NCBI RefSeq assembly: GCF_012489685.1
Contig: NC_080041.1
Span: 34,399,780-34,463,779 of the forward strand
Reading direction: 5' to 3'
Length of the DNA stretch: 64,000 nt
DNA from: Lotus japonicus
Lineage: Eukaryota > Streptophyta > Magnoliopsida > Fabales > Fabaceae
Position 1 is the first letter of the stretch. Each line of letters begins with the position of its first letter. Shown here one piece after another: positions 12,072 through 24,290 of this stretch. Made by a program: the position numbers and the translations under genes. The notes below the pieces were generated by a model. The model saw nothing but the letters and a program-made list of their open reading frames with translations. It did no database searches and was not told the DNA's origin.

Positions 12072-13310
12072 TGAAGGTGCGAAAAACACTAGAAAGGGGG
12101 GTTTGAATAGAGTTTTTGTACTCGGTTATACTTTTGGCCTTTTCAAAACTCAAAGATAAAAACTAAGTGTTGAATAATAGAAAGTAAAGCACACGAGTAT
12201 TTTATCCTGGTTCACTTGAGATAAAAGCTCAAGCTAATCCAGTCCACCTGTGAAGGTGATTTCTTCCTTCTTCTGATGAAGGCAATCCACTAAAATCAAT
12301 GAGTGTTACAACTGCACTTTGCAACCTGCTAAGTGACTAACAGTACACTGATTTTCTCACTAGTATCCTCTTAAGAAGCTGATCTACCGATCCCCTTAAG
12401 ACTAGCTAAATACTGAATCAGCCTTGATTCACTCTTCTCAAGATCCGACCAACCTTGGTCTCTTGATGAACTTTACAATATGATGTAAAAGGTTTCGGGT
12501 TTACAAAGAGTGCTTCTAACAAGCGAATAGTAAACTCAGATGTTTAAGAACAGTGAAGAAATAATGCTAAGAGAATGGTTCGTTTGTGTTGAATATTTTC
12601 AGCAAAGTTTCTTGGCCTCTTTCTTCTTTCTTCAGCCTTTATATACTCCAAGACTTGTGATGTAGCCGTTGCTAGGGTTTTATCCGTTGGAGTGGCAATT
12701 CTGTAATATCAGACTGCTAGGCTGTACAAGGTAGGTGGCGGACAGACTGAGACTTGTACGACGTTGTACTGTGATAGCGACCTGTCCTTTCACCAGTTGA
12801 CTTGTGATGAAGGAGCTTCAGATGAACGTTGGTGAAGCTTCTGATCATCGTCAGATTGAAGCTTGGATTCTTCTGACCATGCAACTTCTGCTTCTGAACA
12901 AGTTCCTCAGAACTTCTGATCGTCAGAGCTAGAATAGCCTGGGTCTTCAGAACCAACTTCTTGCAAGTCTTCAGAACTTGAGTCTTCTGCTTCTGGACCG
13001 TTCCACTGGAACATCTGGTCTTCAGAACTTCTGACTTGAGTTCTTCAGATCTTCTTGAGAGCTTCCATCTTCAGAGCTTCTGAAGTATTTGCCACTGTTC
13101 AGAACGAACATGGTAGGTTAATGAGCTCTCTTTTTAGTAACCCTTGGTTCTTCTTCTTCTGAACGAATAGGCTTGGGTCAGATTCAGAACCTGTTTGTCA
13201 CAACTTAAAAAAGACAAACGTTAGGGTACCACAATTGTTCATCATCACAAACCTTAATTGTAATCATCAAAACATAGAGATGCAACCACTGATCAAACCT
13301 TGATCTTACA
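12072..13310 (-). repeat. Sirevirus 3' LTR
   Basis: It starts TGAAGGTGCG at 12072 directly after GGTAC and ends CTTACA at 13310 beside the polypurine tract. Differences from the other LTR cluster in the first 350 bases: six substitutions (five of them transitions), one T indel and a G run of 6 instead of 13. Confidence 0.93.
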
Positions 13311-13326
13311 ATCTCCCCCTTTTTGA
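13311..13326 (-). other. Sirevirus polypurine tract
   Basis: On the minus strand AAAAAGGGGGAGAT directly abuts the 3' LTR. This is the position and composition of a plus-strand priming tract. Confidence 0.85.
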
Positions 13327-13934
13327 TGATGACAAAACAAGTATTTTGATGAACAATTTTTACACAATAAACTGAATACACAGGAGAGAAAAGATCAGAG
13401 ATTAAACTTATCCTTGTGTAACAGTTTGCTATGCTCTTTCTGAATCTAGGACAGCACCTGTTCCTGAGCTAGGGTCTCCCCCTGACTCCCCCTGAATCTA
13501 TGACTTGATGAATTGGTGAATAGTCTAGATTCGGAGTCTGGTTATGTGATCAGAATTTACGCTTGAAGAGATGTATACTCATCAGAAGTGATGGTTTCAG
13601 AACTTAGCGTATCTCACATAATAACGTAGAGTCTTGTCCAGATATTATTGGAATAAAGCGTTAGAGGCAAGATTAGTTCAAAATGTATTCCTTATCTGAG
13701 ACGCTTGACAATATCTATGTGCTATAAGTATTGATACTTATTCTCCTCTACTGGTTTTATGTAATATAAAAATTTATCAAAACCAATTTATGTACTCCCC
13801 CTTTTTGTCATAATCAAAAAAAATGAAAAACACAATCAACAATAACAATAACTGAGAAGAGATGCAAAGGATAGGTTATTATTATTGAATGGAGAAAAAG
13901 TACAAAGGATCGAGAGGAAAGAAGAAGACTAAGC

Positions 13935-14351
13935 CTAGACAAACAGGAAAGCTCGAGAATTCTTCATGGAGAGAAGTTGAAGATGGAGAGGACGAATGTC
14001 CTTATCAATTGAGGCTAACTGAGTAGCCAAATCTTCCTTCAAGGCAACATTCTCCTGGACAGCCTCTTGATCTGCTTCATGATTATCTGCCTCATATTCC
14101 AGAAGCATGCAAATACCCTGGAGCTGAGCTTCGATGTCCTCTTGGGGATTGGTCAGACGGAGGAGATCATTCAGAACATCTTGAAGGTTCTGAAGACAGT
14201 GAGTCTGATGAGAAGTGAGCCAACATGTCAGAAGATGCTCAATCTTCTCAAGAGCTTGAGAGATCTGAGAGGAAGAGAGATTAACACTCCATGGAAAGAC
14301 TTGGTCAAATACCAAAGTCTTGAGTTCAGAAATTAAGTCGACAGAAGTCAT
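13935..14351 (-). CDS. Small Sirevirus ORF, helical/coiled-coil protein
   Basis: The ATG at 14349-14351 gives 138 aa; the frame is open further upstream but that part is hydrophobic and non-conserved in character. The protein begins MTSVDLISELK. It is rich in Leu, Glu and Gln with heptad-like spacing, so a coiled coil is likely. It lies between the broken post-pol ORF and the polypurine tract. I do not know its function. It may be expressed from a spliced RNA or not at all. Confidence 0.45.
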   Translation of the reverse strand: MTSVDLISELKTLVFDQVFPWSVNLSSSQISQALEKIEHLLTCWLTSHQTHCLQNLQDVLNDLLRLTNPQEDIEAQLQGICMLLEYEADNHEADQEAVQENVALKEDLATQLASIDKDIRPLHLQLLSMKNSRAFLFV

Positions 14352-14596
14352 TCTTGAACAAGGGAGAATGAACATAATGAGAATGAAGTGAATTGTGTTG
14401 TGATGGAGAAGAAGGATTGCAGAGATTATAAGGAGAAAAGGTAACAGAAAATCATGCATAAAACTGATCAAATCATAAAGGCATGTGAGTTACTAAATGG
14501 ACGGTGCATTGAATCAGATAAGAATAATTAAGCATAGTTCGCATAAAATAAATGCAGTCATAACAATTAAATGTATGCATGATAGAGATGAGGAAT

Positions 14597-17500
14597 TCAA
14601 GGCTTGGAAGAGGAGGGAAGGTTGTCCATGAGGTACTTCATGATTGCTTCCATTTTGCCTGAGGACTCTTGAATTTGCTTGCTTTGCTCATTCTGAATAC
14701 GTCCTTGTTCCTCAACCATCTGAAATAACCTCTGCTGATCATTCTGAATTCTGTCAATTCGGGCAGCAAGAACTTCAACTTCTGGAGCTGGATCAGATGT
14801 AGGAACTTCCGGAGCTTGAACATGAGGAGCAACTTCAGCCTCTGATGACATTGCAATATCAACTTGAATTGGCCCTTGTTTCTGAACATCATCAGCATTT
14901 GCATCGTCCAGAATGACTATGCCATCTGTGCTTTCTTCTTCTTCCTCTGCTGAGAGCATCACAGCATCTTCTGAGGTACATTCAGAGACAACACATGGTC
15001 TTTCAGCCACAGCTCTTCTCAAGGGTTCACAAACCTTGTGCAGCACTCTCTACCTTTGCTCATAGGCCCTCTCAGATGCATCATGAACTCTTAGTCGTTT
15101 TTCCCTGCTAAGTTGCTTCTGAAGTGCATGGCCTTTGCCTTCTGACCATCTCTCAAAGGCAGACCATAGACCATCAACAAGAGAGGCATCAAACTGATTA
15201 TCAGTTACCTGATACAGCCATTTCAGTCTTCTGGTGGCCTCTTCAGAAAACTCCTGAATGAGTTGAGTAAGATTCTGAGGATGGAAGGAGGTGGCCAGGG
15301 TCAGAACAGGCTGAGGAGTTCTGGCAGCATTGGAGCTTGAAGCATTTGATTCATCCATGTGCTCTGAAGGAGTGGAATCAATCTCGTGGTCCTTCTCTAC
15401 GCCTGAGTGATCTGATTCATCCATGTGCTCAGCTTCAGAGATAGTATCTGGCCTTTGCCTTGAGGTGACAGTCTTCTCAGGTGAAGTGAAACTCAGATCC
15501 TATGAGTTGACTGCTGAGTAATTGGACAAGGATACATAAGAGGTCTCAGCAGCATCTGGAATCCGATCTTCAAAATTGGAAGCAATTTGTTGAAGCGGCT
15601 TCACATTGAAGGGCGGCTCAAGGATCTAGACATCATCATCTTCCTTTTCTTTCTCAGTAGGGATCTCACCAGTCTGGGTTATGAGGAAGGTGTGTGGAGT
15701 GGATGCAGGCTTGGGAGAGAACTGTTGAACTAAGGTTCTCAGAGTGGCCTCATGTTGAACAATACCTTGAATGAAGGAATTGAAGGGGGGGTATTGGTTC
15801 AGTTGGGATGGATGGGGAAGAGGTGTAAATTGGAGTTGAAGGGATGGCTGTGGTAGCTGTTTGGATGGGAGATTTGGGAGTTTGAGGTGCAGCTTGTGTT
15901 TGAGGTTGTGTTTCAGGGTGAGGTTCAGGTTGAAGAGGTTTGGTTTGGTTTGTGGTAGGCAGAGAGGTAGATATAGGCAGAGGTTGCTCAGGTATAACTA
16001 CTAAAGCAGATTCAGAATTAATGCTTTCAGTAATTACCTTACTGGGGCTTCTGATGGGTGAGGTTCTGGTGAGACTTGCAGTCCTTGCTGGATCAGAAAT
16101 GCGTTTAGATCTTCTTTCCCTCTGAACTTCTGAAGTTGGTTCAGATGGTTGTTCTGCTGCTGGTTCCTTCTGCTGAAGTGGTCCCCTCAGAGGAAGCTTC
16201 CTTCTCTTTACTAAGGGAATAGCATCAGAATCAGTGGATTCTTCAGCATCTGAAGCTTCCCTTATACCCTGAATCACATTCTGGATGATCTCATGGTCAT
16301 CATGCTCATCTTCCTCTTCCTCAAGAATAATTTTGCGTCTCTTAGCCAGAGACATGTCTTCATCTTCAGTTTCCTCACTTGAGAAGTCTTCCCATGTGTC
16401 TTCTGAGCTTTCAGAATCAGACATTTGTTGTTGTTGAGCTGAGGTTCTCTTCAGAGGCCTTTCAGGAGATGGTTCCCTGATGATCACAGTCTTGGAAGCA
16501 GCCTTCTTCTTTGCAGGTTCCTCTATCAGAATCCCTTTGCCCTTAGGATCTGAGGGCTTGCTGCTTGTTGCTCTTCTGGATTTCCTGGTAGTCAGCTTAG
16601 GAGGACTTTCAGGAAGAGTGTTAACAAATTCTGTAAGGGTGATAGGATCTCCTTGTCTTCTGAGCATCCTTACATATTCCAGAATGCATGCTGGATTGTC
16701 CTTCTTGGACCAAATGGGAAAGTCAATATGGGGTAATTTCTCCAACGAACTTCATCAGAGGTGTCTTCTTTGGGAGCAACTTTAATCTTCTCAATGATCT
16801 GCATTTTCTTCAACTTTGTGCCATTGAGAGCATCACCAACTGTCATGGCCAGATCTTCGTGAAGTCCAAGATCTGATAGAGTCTTGACAAGCTTATTTTG
16901 GACGAAGATGTCTGACAGCAGCCTTCCATACGGAATGTAAGAGATGAATCTTTTGTTATCAGAACCAGTTGTGGTCCTTGATTTCTCAACACACTCCTTC
17001 AGATAATTGAAAAGTAGGAATGACAGACATATAAGCTCACCAGTTGAAATGTAGTACATGATTACCTTCTAAGTTGCATTCAGGTAATCAGTTCCTCCAG
17101 TTCTGGGGTGAATACAGTGCATGAAGATCTTTTGCCAAATCTTCATCTCAGACTTCAAGTCCTTAATGTTGTACTTGGTTTTCTCGTAAGACCAGTTATC
17201 ATAGAGCGCCTTGTTGACCACGGTCCTCATTCCAGCAACATTTGCTTCAACATTCTTGATCCTTTTTCCCTGCTGAAACTCCATACCCAGCAGTTTTGCT
17301 ATAGATTCTTCAGAGATCACAATTTTCTTGTCCAGTACATGGGAGACGACGTAGTAGTCGTTGCAAACTGCATTCTTCCAGAACTCGACAACCAATTTGT
17401 GATAGATTGGACCAACGAGCCTGTTGAAGTACCCAGACCATCCTTGCAACTCGACTTGGTTCCTAATATCAAACCCATGTTGAGCAAGATTATCAAAATC

Positions 17501-17671
17501 AACTCTTGCTTCGCAGCACACACTCAGTTCTTCCACTTTCTTTGCACAGGTGACTACATTTGGTGCATTCAGAATTTTCTGTGCTTCCTCGAATCTTTGC
17601 TTCTCTTGATCTTTGGCAGTTTGTGTGGTAGAAGCAGAAACATTCGCCTTAGGTTTCCTTGATTTGCCCAT
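14597..17671 (-). pseudogene. Sirevirus long ORF downstream of pol (putative plant transposon protein), broken
   Basis: The first ATG of the frame is at 17669-17671. It opens with a basic segment (MGKSRKPK) and then a domain of about 300 residues that I recognise as the 'putative plant transposon protein' type found in Sireviruses. An acidic, Ser/Glu/Pro-rich tail with basic KRRK clusters and a terminal coiled coil follow. The frame is broken by TAG codons at 17069, 15626, 15500 and 15050 and by two frameshifts, one near 16745 and one in a C7 run (G on plus) near 15785. Its role is unknown; an envelope-like function has been proposed for ORFs in this position. The domain name is recalled from family knowledge and was not searched. 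Confidence 0.7.
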
Positions 17672-18098
17672 GATTCTTAGAGATGGAGGTTTAGGGTTCA
17701 GAGAGAGGAGGAAATGTTGGAGGAAGGAATATGAATGAATGCAATGCACACGGATAGTTTCAAAACCGTAAGTGTAAGTGAGTGAGAGATCGTGTGTGAC
17801 AGTGCATATAGAGGGTTTAATGGTAACCGTTGACAGTTTTTCTAAGAAATTAAAGGCAAAATCAACGGTTATAAAATATATAGTCTGAAAATAGCATAGT
17901 AGAGGAGAGTAGACATCATCATTATAGCAGATATACCACGCGACTCAAGGAACTATGTCACAAATGAAGTGACACGTGTATTGTTGTCTACCACAGAAGT
18001 TTAACCAGTGGGTTAAGTGCTTCTGATTGAGTAACTTCTGAAAGGGGTAACATCTGATGACTTCAGAGGTACCATGGTCAGAAGTTCTGAAGAAAACC

Positions 18099-21000
18099 TT
18101 ACTCTGGACAAAAATCCATGTTCAGGTTTTCAAGAATAAATAAAAACCTATCTTCTGCCAAGGGCTTAGTAAAGATATCTGCCCACTGATGGTCAGTATC
18201 AACATACTCTAATGATAGAGTGCCCTTCTGAACATGATCACGAATATAATGATACTTTACCTCTATATGCTTTGCTCTTGAATGTAGAATAGGATTCTTG
18301 CTGAGTGAAATAGCAGCTGTGTTGTCACAGTAGATAGGAACCTTCTTCATAGACAATCCATAGTCCTCTAGATGGTTCTTCATCCATATGGTTTGTGTAC
18401 AGCAAGTGGCAGTTGAGACATACTCTGCTTCAGCAGTTGATAGAGCAATTGTGTTCTGTCTTTTGCTTGACCAAGATACAAGATTTGATCCAAGGAAATG
18501 GCAGCTTCCAGAGGTGCTTTTTCTTTCCACTCTATCTCCAGCAAAGTCAGCATCACAAAAACCTGAAAGTGTATACTCTGATGTTTTTCTATACATCAAG
18601 CCAAGGTTAGTAGTTCCCTTCAGATATTTGAGGATCCTCTTAACAGCAGTTAAGTGAGTCTCTCTAGGATCTGATTGGAATCTAGCACAGAGATGCACGC
18701 TAAACAATATATCAGGTCTAGATGCAGTTAAGTAAAGAAGAGAGCCTATTATTCCACGATAGAGCTTCTGACAAACCTTAGAGGAAACTTCCTCTTTCTC
18801 AAGAATGCATGTTGGATGCATTGGAGTCTTTGAGATGTTGCAGTCACTCATGTTGAACTTCTTCAGAAGTTCCAGGGTGTACTTCTTCTGATGGATATAG
18901 GTGACTCCTGGTCGTTGATCTATTTGAATTCCCAGGAAGTATTTAAGTTCTCTCATCATGCTCATTTCAAATTCAGCCTGCATTAACTTAGAAAATTCCT
19001 TGCACAAGGAGGGATTAGCAGAACCAAAAATGATATCATCAACATAAATCTGAACTATAAGAATGTCATTCTTATAGGTTCTGCAGAAAAGAGTATTGTC
19101 ACCTTTACCCCTTACAAACTCATTCTGTAGAAGAAAGGAGTTGAGCCTTTCATACCACGCTCTGGGAGCTTGCTTCAATCCATAGAGTGACTTCTTGAGC
19201 TTGTAGACATGCTCTGGGTGTTTGTCATCTTCAAAGCCAGGAGGTTGCTTGACATACACTTCTTCTGAAATGTAGCCATTGAAGAAGGCACTTTTGACAT
19301 CCATCTGATGGAGAATGATGTTGTGATTTACTGAGAAGGAAATCAGTAGCCTTATAGCTTCAAGCCTTGCTACAGGAGCAAAGGTCTCAGTGTAATCAAT
19401 TCCCTCTTGTTGACTGTAGCCTTGAGCTACCAGTCTTGCCTTGTTTCTTGTTACTTCTCCTTTTTCATTCAGCTTGTTTCTGAATACCCACTTGGTTCCT
19501 ATGACATGGAAACCTTTGGGTTTGGGCATTAAGGTCCATACATCATTCTTGGTGAACTGATCTAGCTCTTCTTGCATTGCTTGAATCCAACTTTTGTCTT
19601 CAAGAGCTTCATCAACTGATTTCGGCTCAATGAGAGACACAAGTCCCTTCAGACTCAGAAGAGTCTCTTCTGAAGGTTTGAGCATAGACCTGGTTCTGAC
19701 GGGAGCATCTTTGTTGCCAATGATCAGTTCTTCTGGATAAGAAGCAACTATTCTTTTCTTCTTCTGAAGTGAATCAGAAGTTGTTGGAAAATCTTCAGAT
19801 GCTTCTGCCTCTGGAGCAACATCCTCTGGGCTTTTCATTGGTTGATTTGCTTCTGAACAGTCACTGCTTAAATCTGCAAATCTTTCAAACAGCTTTGACT
19901 TTTCTGAGCCAAGCTTATCATCAAATCTAATCTGGATGGATTCCTCAACAGTTTGATGAATAATATTATAAATTCTAAAACCTTTAGATCTTTCAGAATA
20001 ACCAAGAAAATAACATTTTAAAGCTTTGGAATCGAATTTACCCAATTGCTCCTTAGTGTTGAGCATGAAGCAAGTACTTCCGAATGGATGGAAGTAAGAG
20101 ATGTCAGGTTGTCTTCCTTTGCATAGCTCATAAGGAGTTTTCTCCAGAATTGGTCTAATGGAGATTCTGTTCTGGATGTAGCATGCAGTGTTGACTGCTT
20201 CTGCCCAGAAGTGCTTGGCCATACTTGATTCTTGCATCATGGTGCGAGCCATCTCCTGAAGAGTTCTATTCTTTCTTTCAACTACTCCATTTTGTTGAGG
20301 AGTGCGAGGACAAGATAAGTTATGAGAGATTCCTTGAGAGTTGAATAATTCTTCAAAAGCTTTGTTCTCAAATTCTCCACCATGGTCACTTCTGACAGTA
20401 ATCACGGAAGATTGAAACTCCTTCTGAACTTGGGTAATGAAGTTGGTAAACACAGTATGTGTTTCATCTTTGTGCCTTAGGAACTTTACCCATGTCCACC
20501 TGCTATAATCATCTACAATGACTAACCCATACTTCTTTCCTCCAATGGATTCAGTTTTCACTGGTCCAAAGAGATCAATGTGAAGTAGCTCAAGGGGCCT
20601 TGTTGTAGATACTACATTCTTTGCTTTAAAAGGCTTCTTGGTGAATTTACCCTTCTGACAAGCTTCACATAGAGCCTCTGATGAATACTTCAGACGAGGC
20701 AATCCTCTGACGAGATTTAGCTTGCTAAGTTGAGAAATTTTCCTGAGACTTGCATGTCGTAGACGTCTGTGCCAGATCCATTGCTCATCATTAACTGACA
20801 TGAGACACTTAACCTTCTGAGATAGCAGTTCAGAAGATCTGATTTTGTAAATATCGTTTTTCCTCTTCCCAGAAAACAAAACAGATCCATCTGTTTGACT
20901 AACAGCTTTGCATCCGGTTTGATTGAAGATCACATCGTAACCTTTGTCAGCAATTTAGCTTATGGAGAGCAAGTTGTGAAATAATCCTTCCACCAGAAGT

Positions 21001-21190
21001 ACATCATTGATAACTGGAATTTTTCCATCTCCTATGGAACCTTTTCCAATAATTTTTCCCTTCTGGTTTCCTCCAAAGCCAACGTCTCCTCCTGACTTAA
21101 GCGGTTTCAGTTCTTGGAATATAGACCTTGTGCCCGTCATGTGTCGCGAGCATCCACTGTCCAGGTACCATGACAGGTGTCTTAACTGAG
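18099..21190 (-). pseudogene. Sirevirus Pol (protease, integrase, RT, RNase H), one internal stop
   Basis: The frame enters near 21190 with the protease motif WYLDSGCSRHMTG and has a single TAA at 20955-20957. It is then open for more than 900 codons to 18099. In order: a GAG-pre-integrase HHCC region (HRRLRHAS, then CEACQKGKF); an integrase core with DLFGP, SDHGGEF and NGVVERKNRT carrying the D-D-E residues; reverse transcriptase with KSLYGLKQAPRAWY and the catalytic YVDD; and RNase H with CDADFAGD, STAEAEY and the closing ADIFTKPL. All catalytic motifs are intact in the long open part, so the lesion is confined to the N-terminal side. Confidence 0.92.
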
Positions 21191-22965
21191 CTGCATAAGA
21201 CGTCTGCAACAGGAATAATTTTTGCTTTAGGTACCCACATCTTGGGTCCTTTCTTGTTAGTTTTCCCAGAAGTTCTTGGAACTTTGGGTGCAACAGGAGG
21301 ATAATGCAGAGGAACTTGAGTATAATATTTAGACATATCAAGTTTAAACTTCCCCTTTGGTTTCACCACCTTTGGTGTAACCTTTTCTGGAATGACAGTG
21401 CCAGCGGGAACGAAATGTTTATGCAAGGGTTCGCGTTTGGACTGAATTGACTCATCTTTCATGGATTGAAAGTAGCCAAGGCCACTGTTCCCATTTCTGC
21501 TCATGCCATAGATCATTGAAGCCATAAGACTTCTGTCTATGCCCTTTGCAAGGAACTTTTGAAACGCTTTCTCATATTTTGTCTCATACTTAACATCAGA
21601 TGATGCAAGTTGGTCTTCTAACACATTATTTTTAGCACGAAGAACAACATTGTCATTAACAAGAATATAGTTTTCATCCATGAGTTCAGAGACTGACTTC
21701 TCATGAACTTCTGAAGAACTGGTTTTAGCAGCATATTTCTTTTTAAGCTCTTTATGCTTATTTAGCAAAATATCATGTTTCTTCATTATTTCAGATAAAG
21801 CAGTTCTTAGCTCAGATAGAGAGAAGTCAGAGAATACCTCATCATCATTTTCAGAGTCTGAATCATCTTCTGAAGCTTCAACACCTCTGCTGGTGGTAGC
21901 CATTAGAGCCTCCACAGCTTCATCTTCTTCTGACTCAGCTTCTTCAGAATCAGTTGCATCAAAGGTTATGAGGGCTTTCTTTTTGAAGACTTTTCTTGGT
22001 CTCTTGTCCTTCTTAAGCTTGGGACAGTCACTCTTGTAGTGCCCAGATTCCTTGCACTCGAAGCAAGTGACTTCCTTTCCAGATGATTTCTTCTGACAAG
22101 ATGAAGATTCATATCTTCCTGAACTTTTCTTTGGTCCTTTGCCTTTGCTATGTCTGTTCTTCCAGAGTTTGCTTAACCTCTTTGTGAAAAGAGACAGCTC
22201 TTCATCAGACGCATCTGATAGCTCTTCAGATGAATTTTCCTCTTCTGCCTGATAGGCTTTTGCTTTGTCAGACTTTGACTTAAGAGCAATAGACTTGTCT
22301 TTCTTCTGAGACTTGTCTTCTTTGAGTTCAATCTCATGGCTTCTGAGATGACTCACGAGCTCTTCTAACTTCAAAGAGTTCAAATTTCTGGAGAGTTTCA
22401 GGGCAGTGAGAAAAGCTCTCCACTCTTTAGGCAAACTTCTGATAATCTTCTTGACATGATCACCAGTAGAGTAGCCCTTGTTTAGCACTCTGATTCCAGC
22501 AATCAGAGTTTGAAACCTTGAGTACATCTCCTCAATGGTTTCACCAGATTCCATCTTAAACTGCTCATATTGTTGTATGAGAGCAAGAGCCTTGGTTTCC
22601 TTGACCTCTTCATTTCCTTCATGCGTCATGACCAAGGAGTCAAAGATGGATTTAGCAGTTTCTTTGTCAGAGATCTTCTCATACTCAATATATGATATTG
22701 AGCTGAATAGCATGGACTTCGCCTTGTGATGATCCTTGAAACGCTTCTTCTGAGCGTCAGTCATTTCAGAACGAGGGATCTTCACTCCTGAAGCATCTAC
22801 TGGATCAGTATAGCCTTCAATGACCATATCCCAGAGATCTGGGTCAGTGCCAAGGAAATAACATTCTATTCTATCTTTCCAGTACTCAAACTTTTCACCA
22901 TCAAAGATTGGTGCTCTGAGTTGATTGTTGTTGTTGTTGTCAGCGGAAGTATTGGCTTGGGCCAT
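21097..22965 (-). CDS. Sirevirus Gag
   Basis: I take the ATG at 22963-22965 as the start; the open frame extends a few codons upstream without another ATG. The product is about 622 aa. Its N-terminal 200 residues match the UBN2/retrotransposon gag domain of Copia elements (YWKDRIECYFLG near residue 35, and a later helical core). A serine- and glutamate-rich linker and a zinc knuckle of CX2CX4HX4C form (CFECKESGHYKSDC) follow. The C-terminal third has coiled-coil character. Gag forms the virus-like particle that packages element RNA. Its frame overlaps the protease region, which is read in another frame. That implies a frameshift near 21180; I cannot tell a programmed shift from a mutation. 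Confidence 0.88.
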   Translation of the reverse strand: MAQANTSADNNNNNQLRAPIFDGEKFEYWKDRIECYFLGTDPDLWDMVIEGYTDPVDASGVKIPRSEMTDAQKKRFKDHHKAKSMLFSSISYIEYEKISDKETAKSIFDSLVMTHEGNEEVKETKALALIQQYEQFKMESGETIEEMYSRFQTLIAGIRVLNKGYSTGDHVKKIIRSLPKEWRAFLTALKLSRNLNSLKLEELVSHLRSHEIELKEDKSQKKDKSIALKSKSDKAKAYQAEEENSSEELSDASDEELSLFTKRLSKLWKNRHSKGKGPKKSSGRYESSSCQKKSSGKEVTCFECKESGHYKSDCPKLKKDKRPRKVFKKKALITFDATDSEEAESEEDEAVEALMATTSRGVEASEDDSDSENDDEVFSDFSLSELRTALSEIMKKHDILLNKHKELKKKYAAKTSSSEVHEKSVSELMDENYILVNDNVVLRAKNNVLEDQLASSDVKYETKYEKAFQKFLAKGIDRSLMASMIYGMSRNGNSGLGYFQSMKDESIQSKREPLHKHFVPAGTVIPEKVTPKVVKPKGKFKLDMSKYYTQVPLHYPPVAPKVPRTSGKTNKKGPKMWVPKAKIIPVADVLCSSVKTPVMVPGQWMLATHDGHKVYIPRTETA

Positions 22966-23024
22966 TGCTTGTTTTTCACACAAGGTTCTGGATCACTGAA
23001 CACTATTAGGTGTTAAAATCAGAA

Positions 23025-23043
23025 CCGGAGCTCTGATGCCAAT
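23025..23043 (-). other. Sirevirus primer-binding site
   Basis: On the minus strand ATTGGCATCAGAGCTCCGG follows the 5' LTR. It resembles the initiator tRNA-Met complement (TGGTATCAGAGC) with one mismatch in the core. Confidence 0.8.
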
Positions 23044-24290
23044 TGAAGGTGCGAAAAACACTAGAAAGGGGGGGGGGGGGTTTGAATAGAGTTTTTGTAC
23101 TCGGTTATACTTTTTGGCTTTTTCAAAACTCAAAGATAAAAACTAAGTGCTGAATAATAGAAAGTAAAGAACACGAGTATTTTATCCTGGTTCACTTGAG
23201 ATAAAAGCTCAAGCTAATCCAGTCCACCTGTGAAGGTGATTTCTTCCTTCTTCTGATGAAGGCAATCCACTAAAATCAATGAGTGTTACAACTGCACTTT
23301 GCAACCTGCTAAGTGACTAACAGTACACTGATTTTCTCACTAGTATCCTCTTAAGAAGCTGATCTATCGATCCTCTTAAGACTAGCTAAATATTGAATCA
23401 GCCTTGATTCACTCTTCTCAAGATCCGACCAACCTTGGTCTCTTGATGAACTTTACAATATGATGTAAAAGGTTTCGGGTTTACAAAGAGTGCTTCTAAC
23501 AAGCGAATAGTAAACTCAGATGTTTAAGAACAGTGAAGAAATAATGCTAAGAGAATGGTTCGTTTGTGTTGAATATTTTCAGCAAAGTTTCTTGGCCTCT
23601 TTCTTCTTTCTTCAGCCTTTATATACTCCAAGACTTGTGATGTAGCCGTTGCTAGGGTTTTATCCGTTGGAGTGGCAATTCTGTAATATCAGACTGCTAG
23701 GCTGTACAAGGTAGGTGGCGGACAGACTGAGACTTGTACGACGTTGTACTGTGATAGCGACCTGTCCTTTCACCAGTTGACTTGTGATGAAGGAGCTTCA
23801 GATGAACGTTGGTGAAGCTTCTGATCATCGTCAGATTGAAGCTTGGATTCTTCTGACCATGCAACTTCTGCTTCTGAACAAGTTCCTCAGAACTTCTGAT
23901 CGTCAGAGCTAGAATAGCCTGGGTCTTCAGAACCAACTTCTTGCAAGTCTTCAGAACTTGAGTCTTCTGCTTCTGGACCGTTCCACTGGAACATCTGGTC
24001 TTCAGAACTTCTGACTTGAGTTCTTCAGATCTTCTTGAGAGCTTCCATCTTCAGAGCTTCTGAAGTATTTGCCACTGTTCAGAACGAACATGGTAGGTTA
24101 ATGAGCTCTCTTTTTAGTAACCCTTGGTTCTTCTTCTTCTGAACGAATAGGCTTGGGTCAGATTCAGAACCTGTTTGTCACAACTTAAAAAAGACAAACG
24201 TTAGGGTACCACAATTGTTCATCATCACAAACCTTAATTGTAATCATCAAAACATAGAGATGCAACCACTGATCAAACCTTGATCTTACA
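23044..24290 (-). repeat. Sirevirus 5' LTR
   Basis: This is a direct repeat of 12072-13310. It carries many TTCTGA/TCAGAA motifs. A TATA-like TATATA within TTTATATACTCC lies at about 23618-23629; on the minus strand it could serve as the core promoter. It ends CTTGATCTTACA at 24290, next to the GGTAC duplication. Confidence 0.93.

Larger units (their letters stand above)
12072..24290 (-). mobile_element. Sirevirus (SIRE/Maximus-like Copia) retrotransposon, complete
   Basis: This element of about 12.2 kb is flanked by GGTAC at 12067-12071 and 24291-24295. The LTRs are 1,239 and 1,247 bp and differ by about six substitutions plus homopolymer length (a G run of 6 versus 13). The LTRs begin TG and end CA. 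On the minus strand the order is 5' LTR (right), primer-binding site, gag, pol, a broken long ORF after pol, a small coiled-coil ORF, polypurine tract and 3' LTR (left). The extra ORF after pol is typical of Sireviruses. The near-identical LTRs indicate a recent insertion. Stops and frameshifts show this copy is not autonomous now. Confidence 0.95.

Noticed and set aside
15940..17662. Several plus-strand open frames (up to 184 codons)
   Set aside because: They are antisense shadows of the Sirevirus post-pol ORF.
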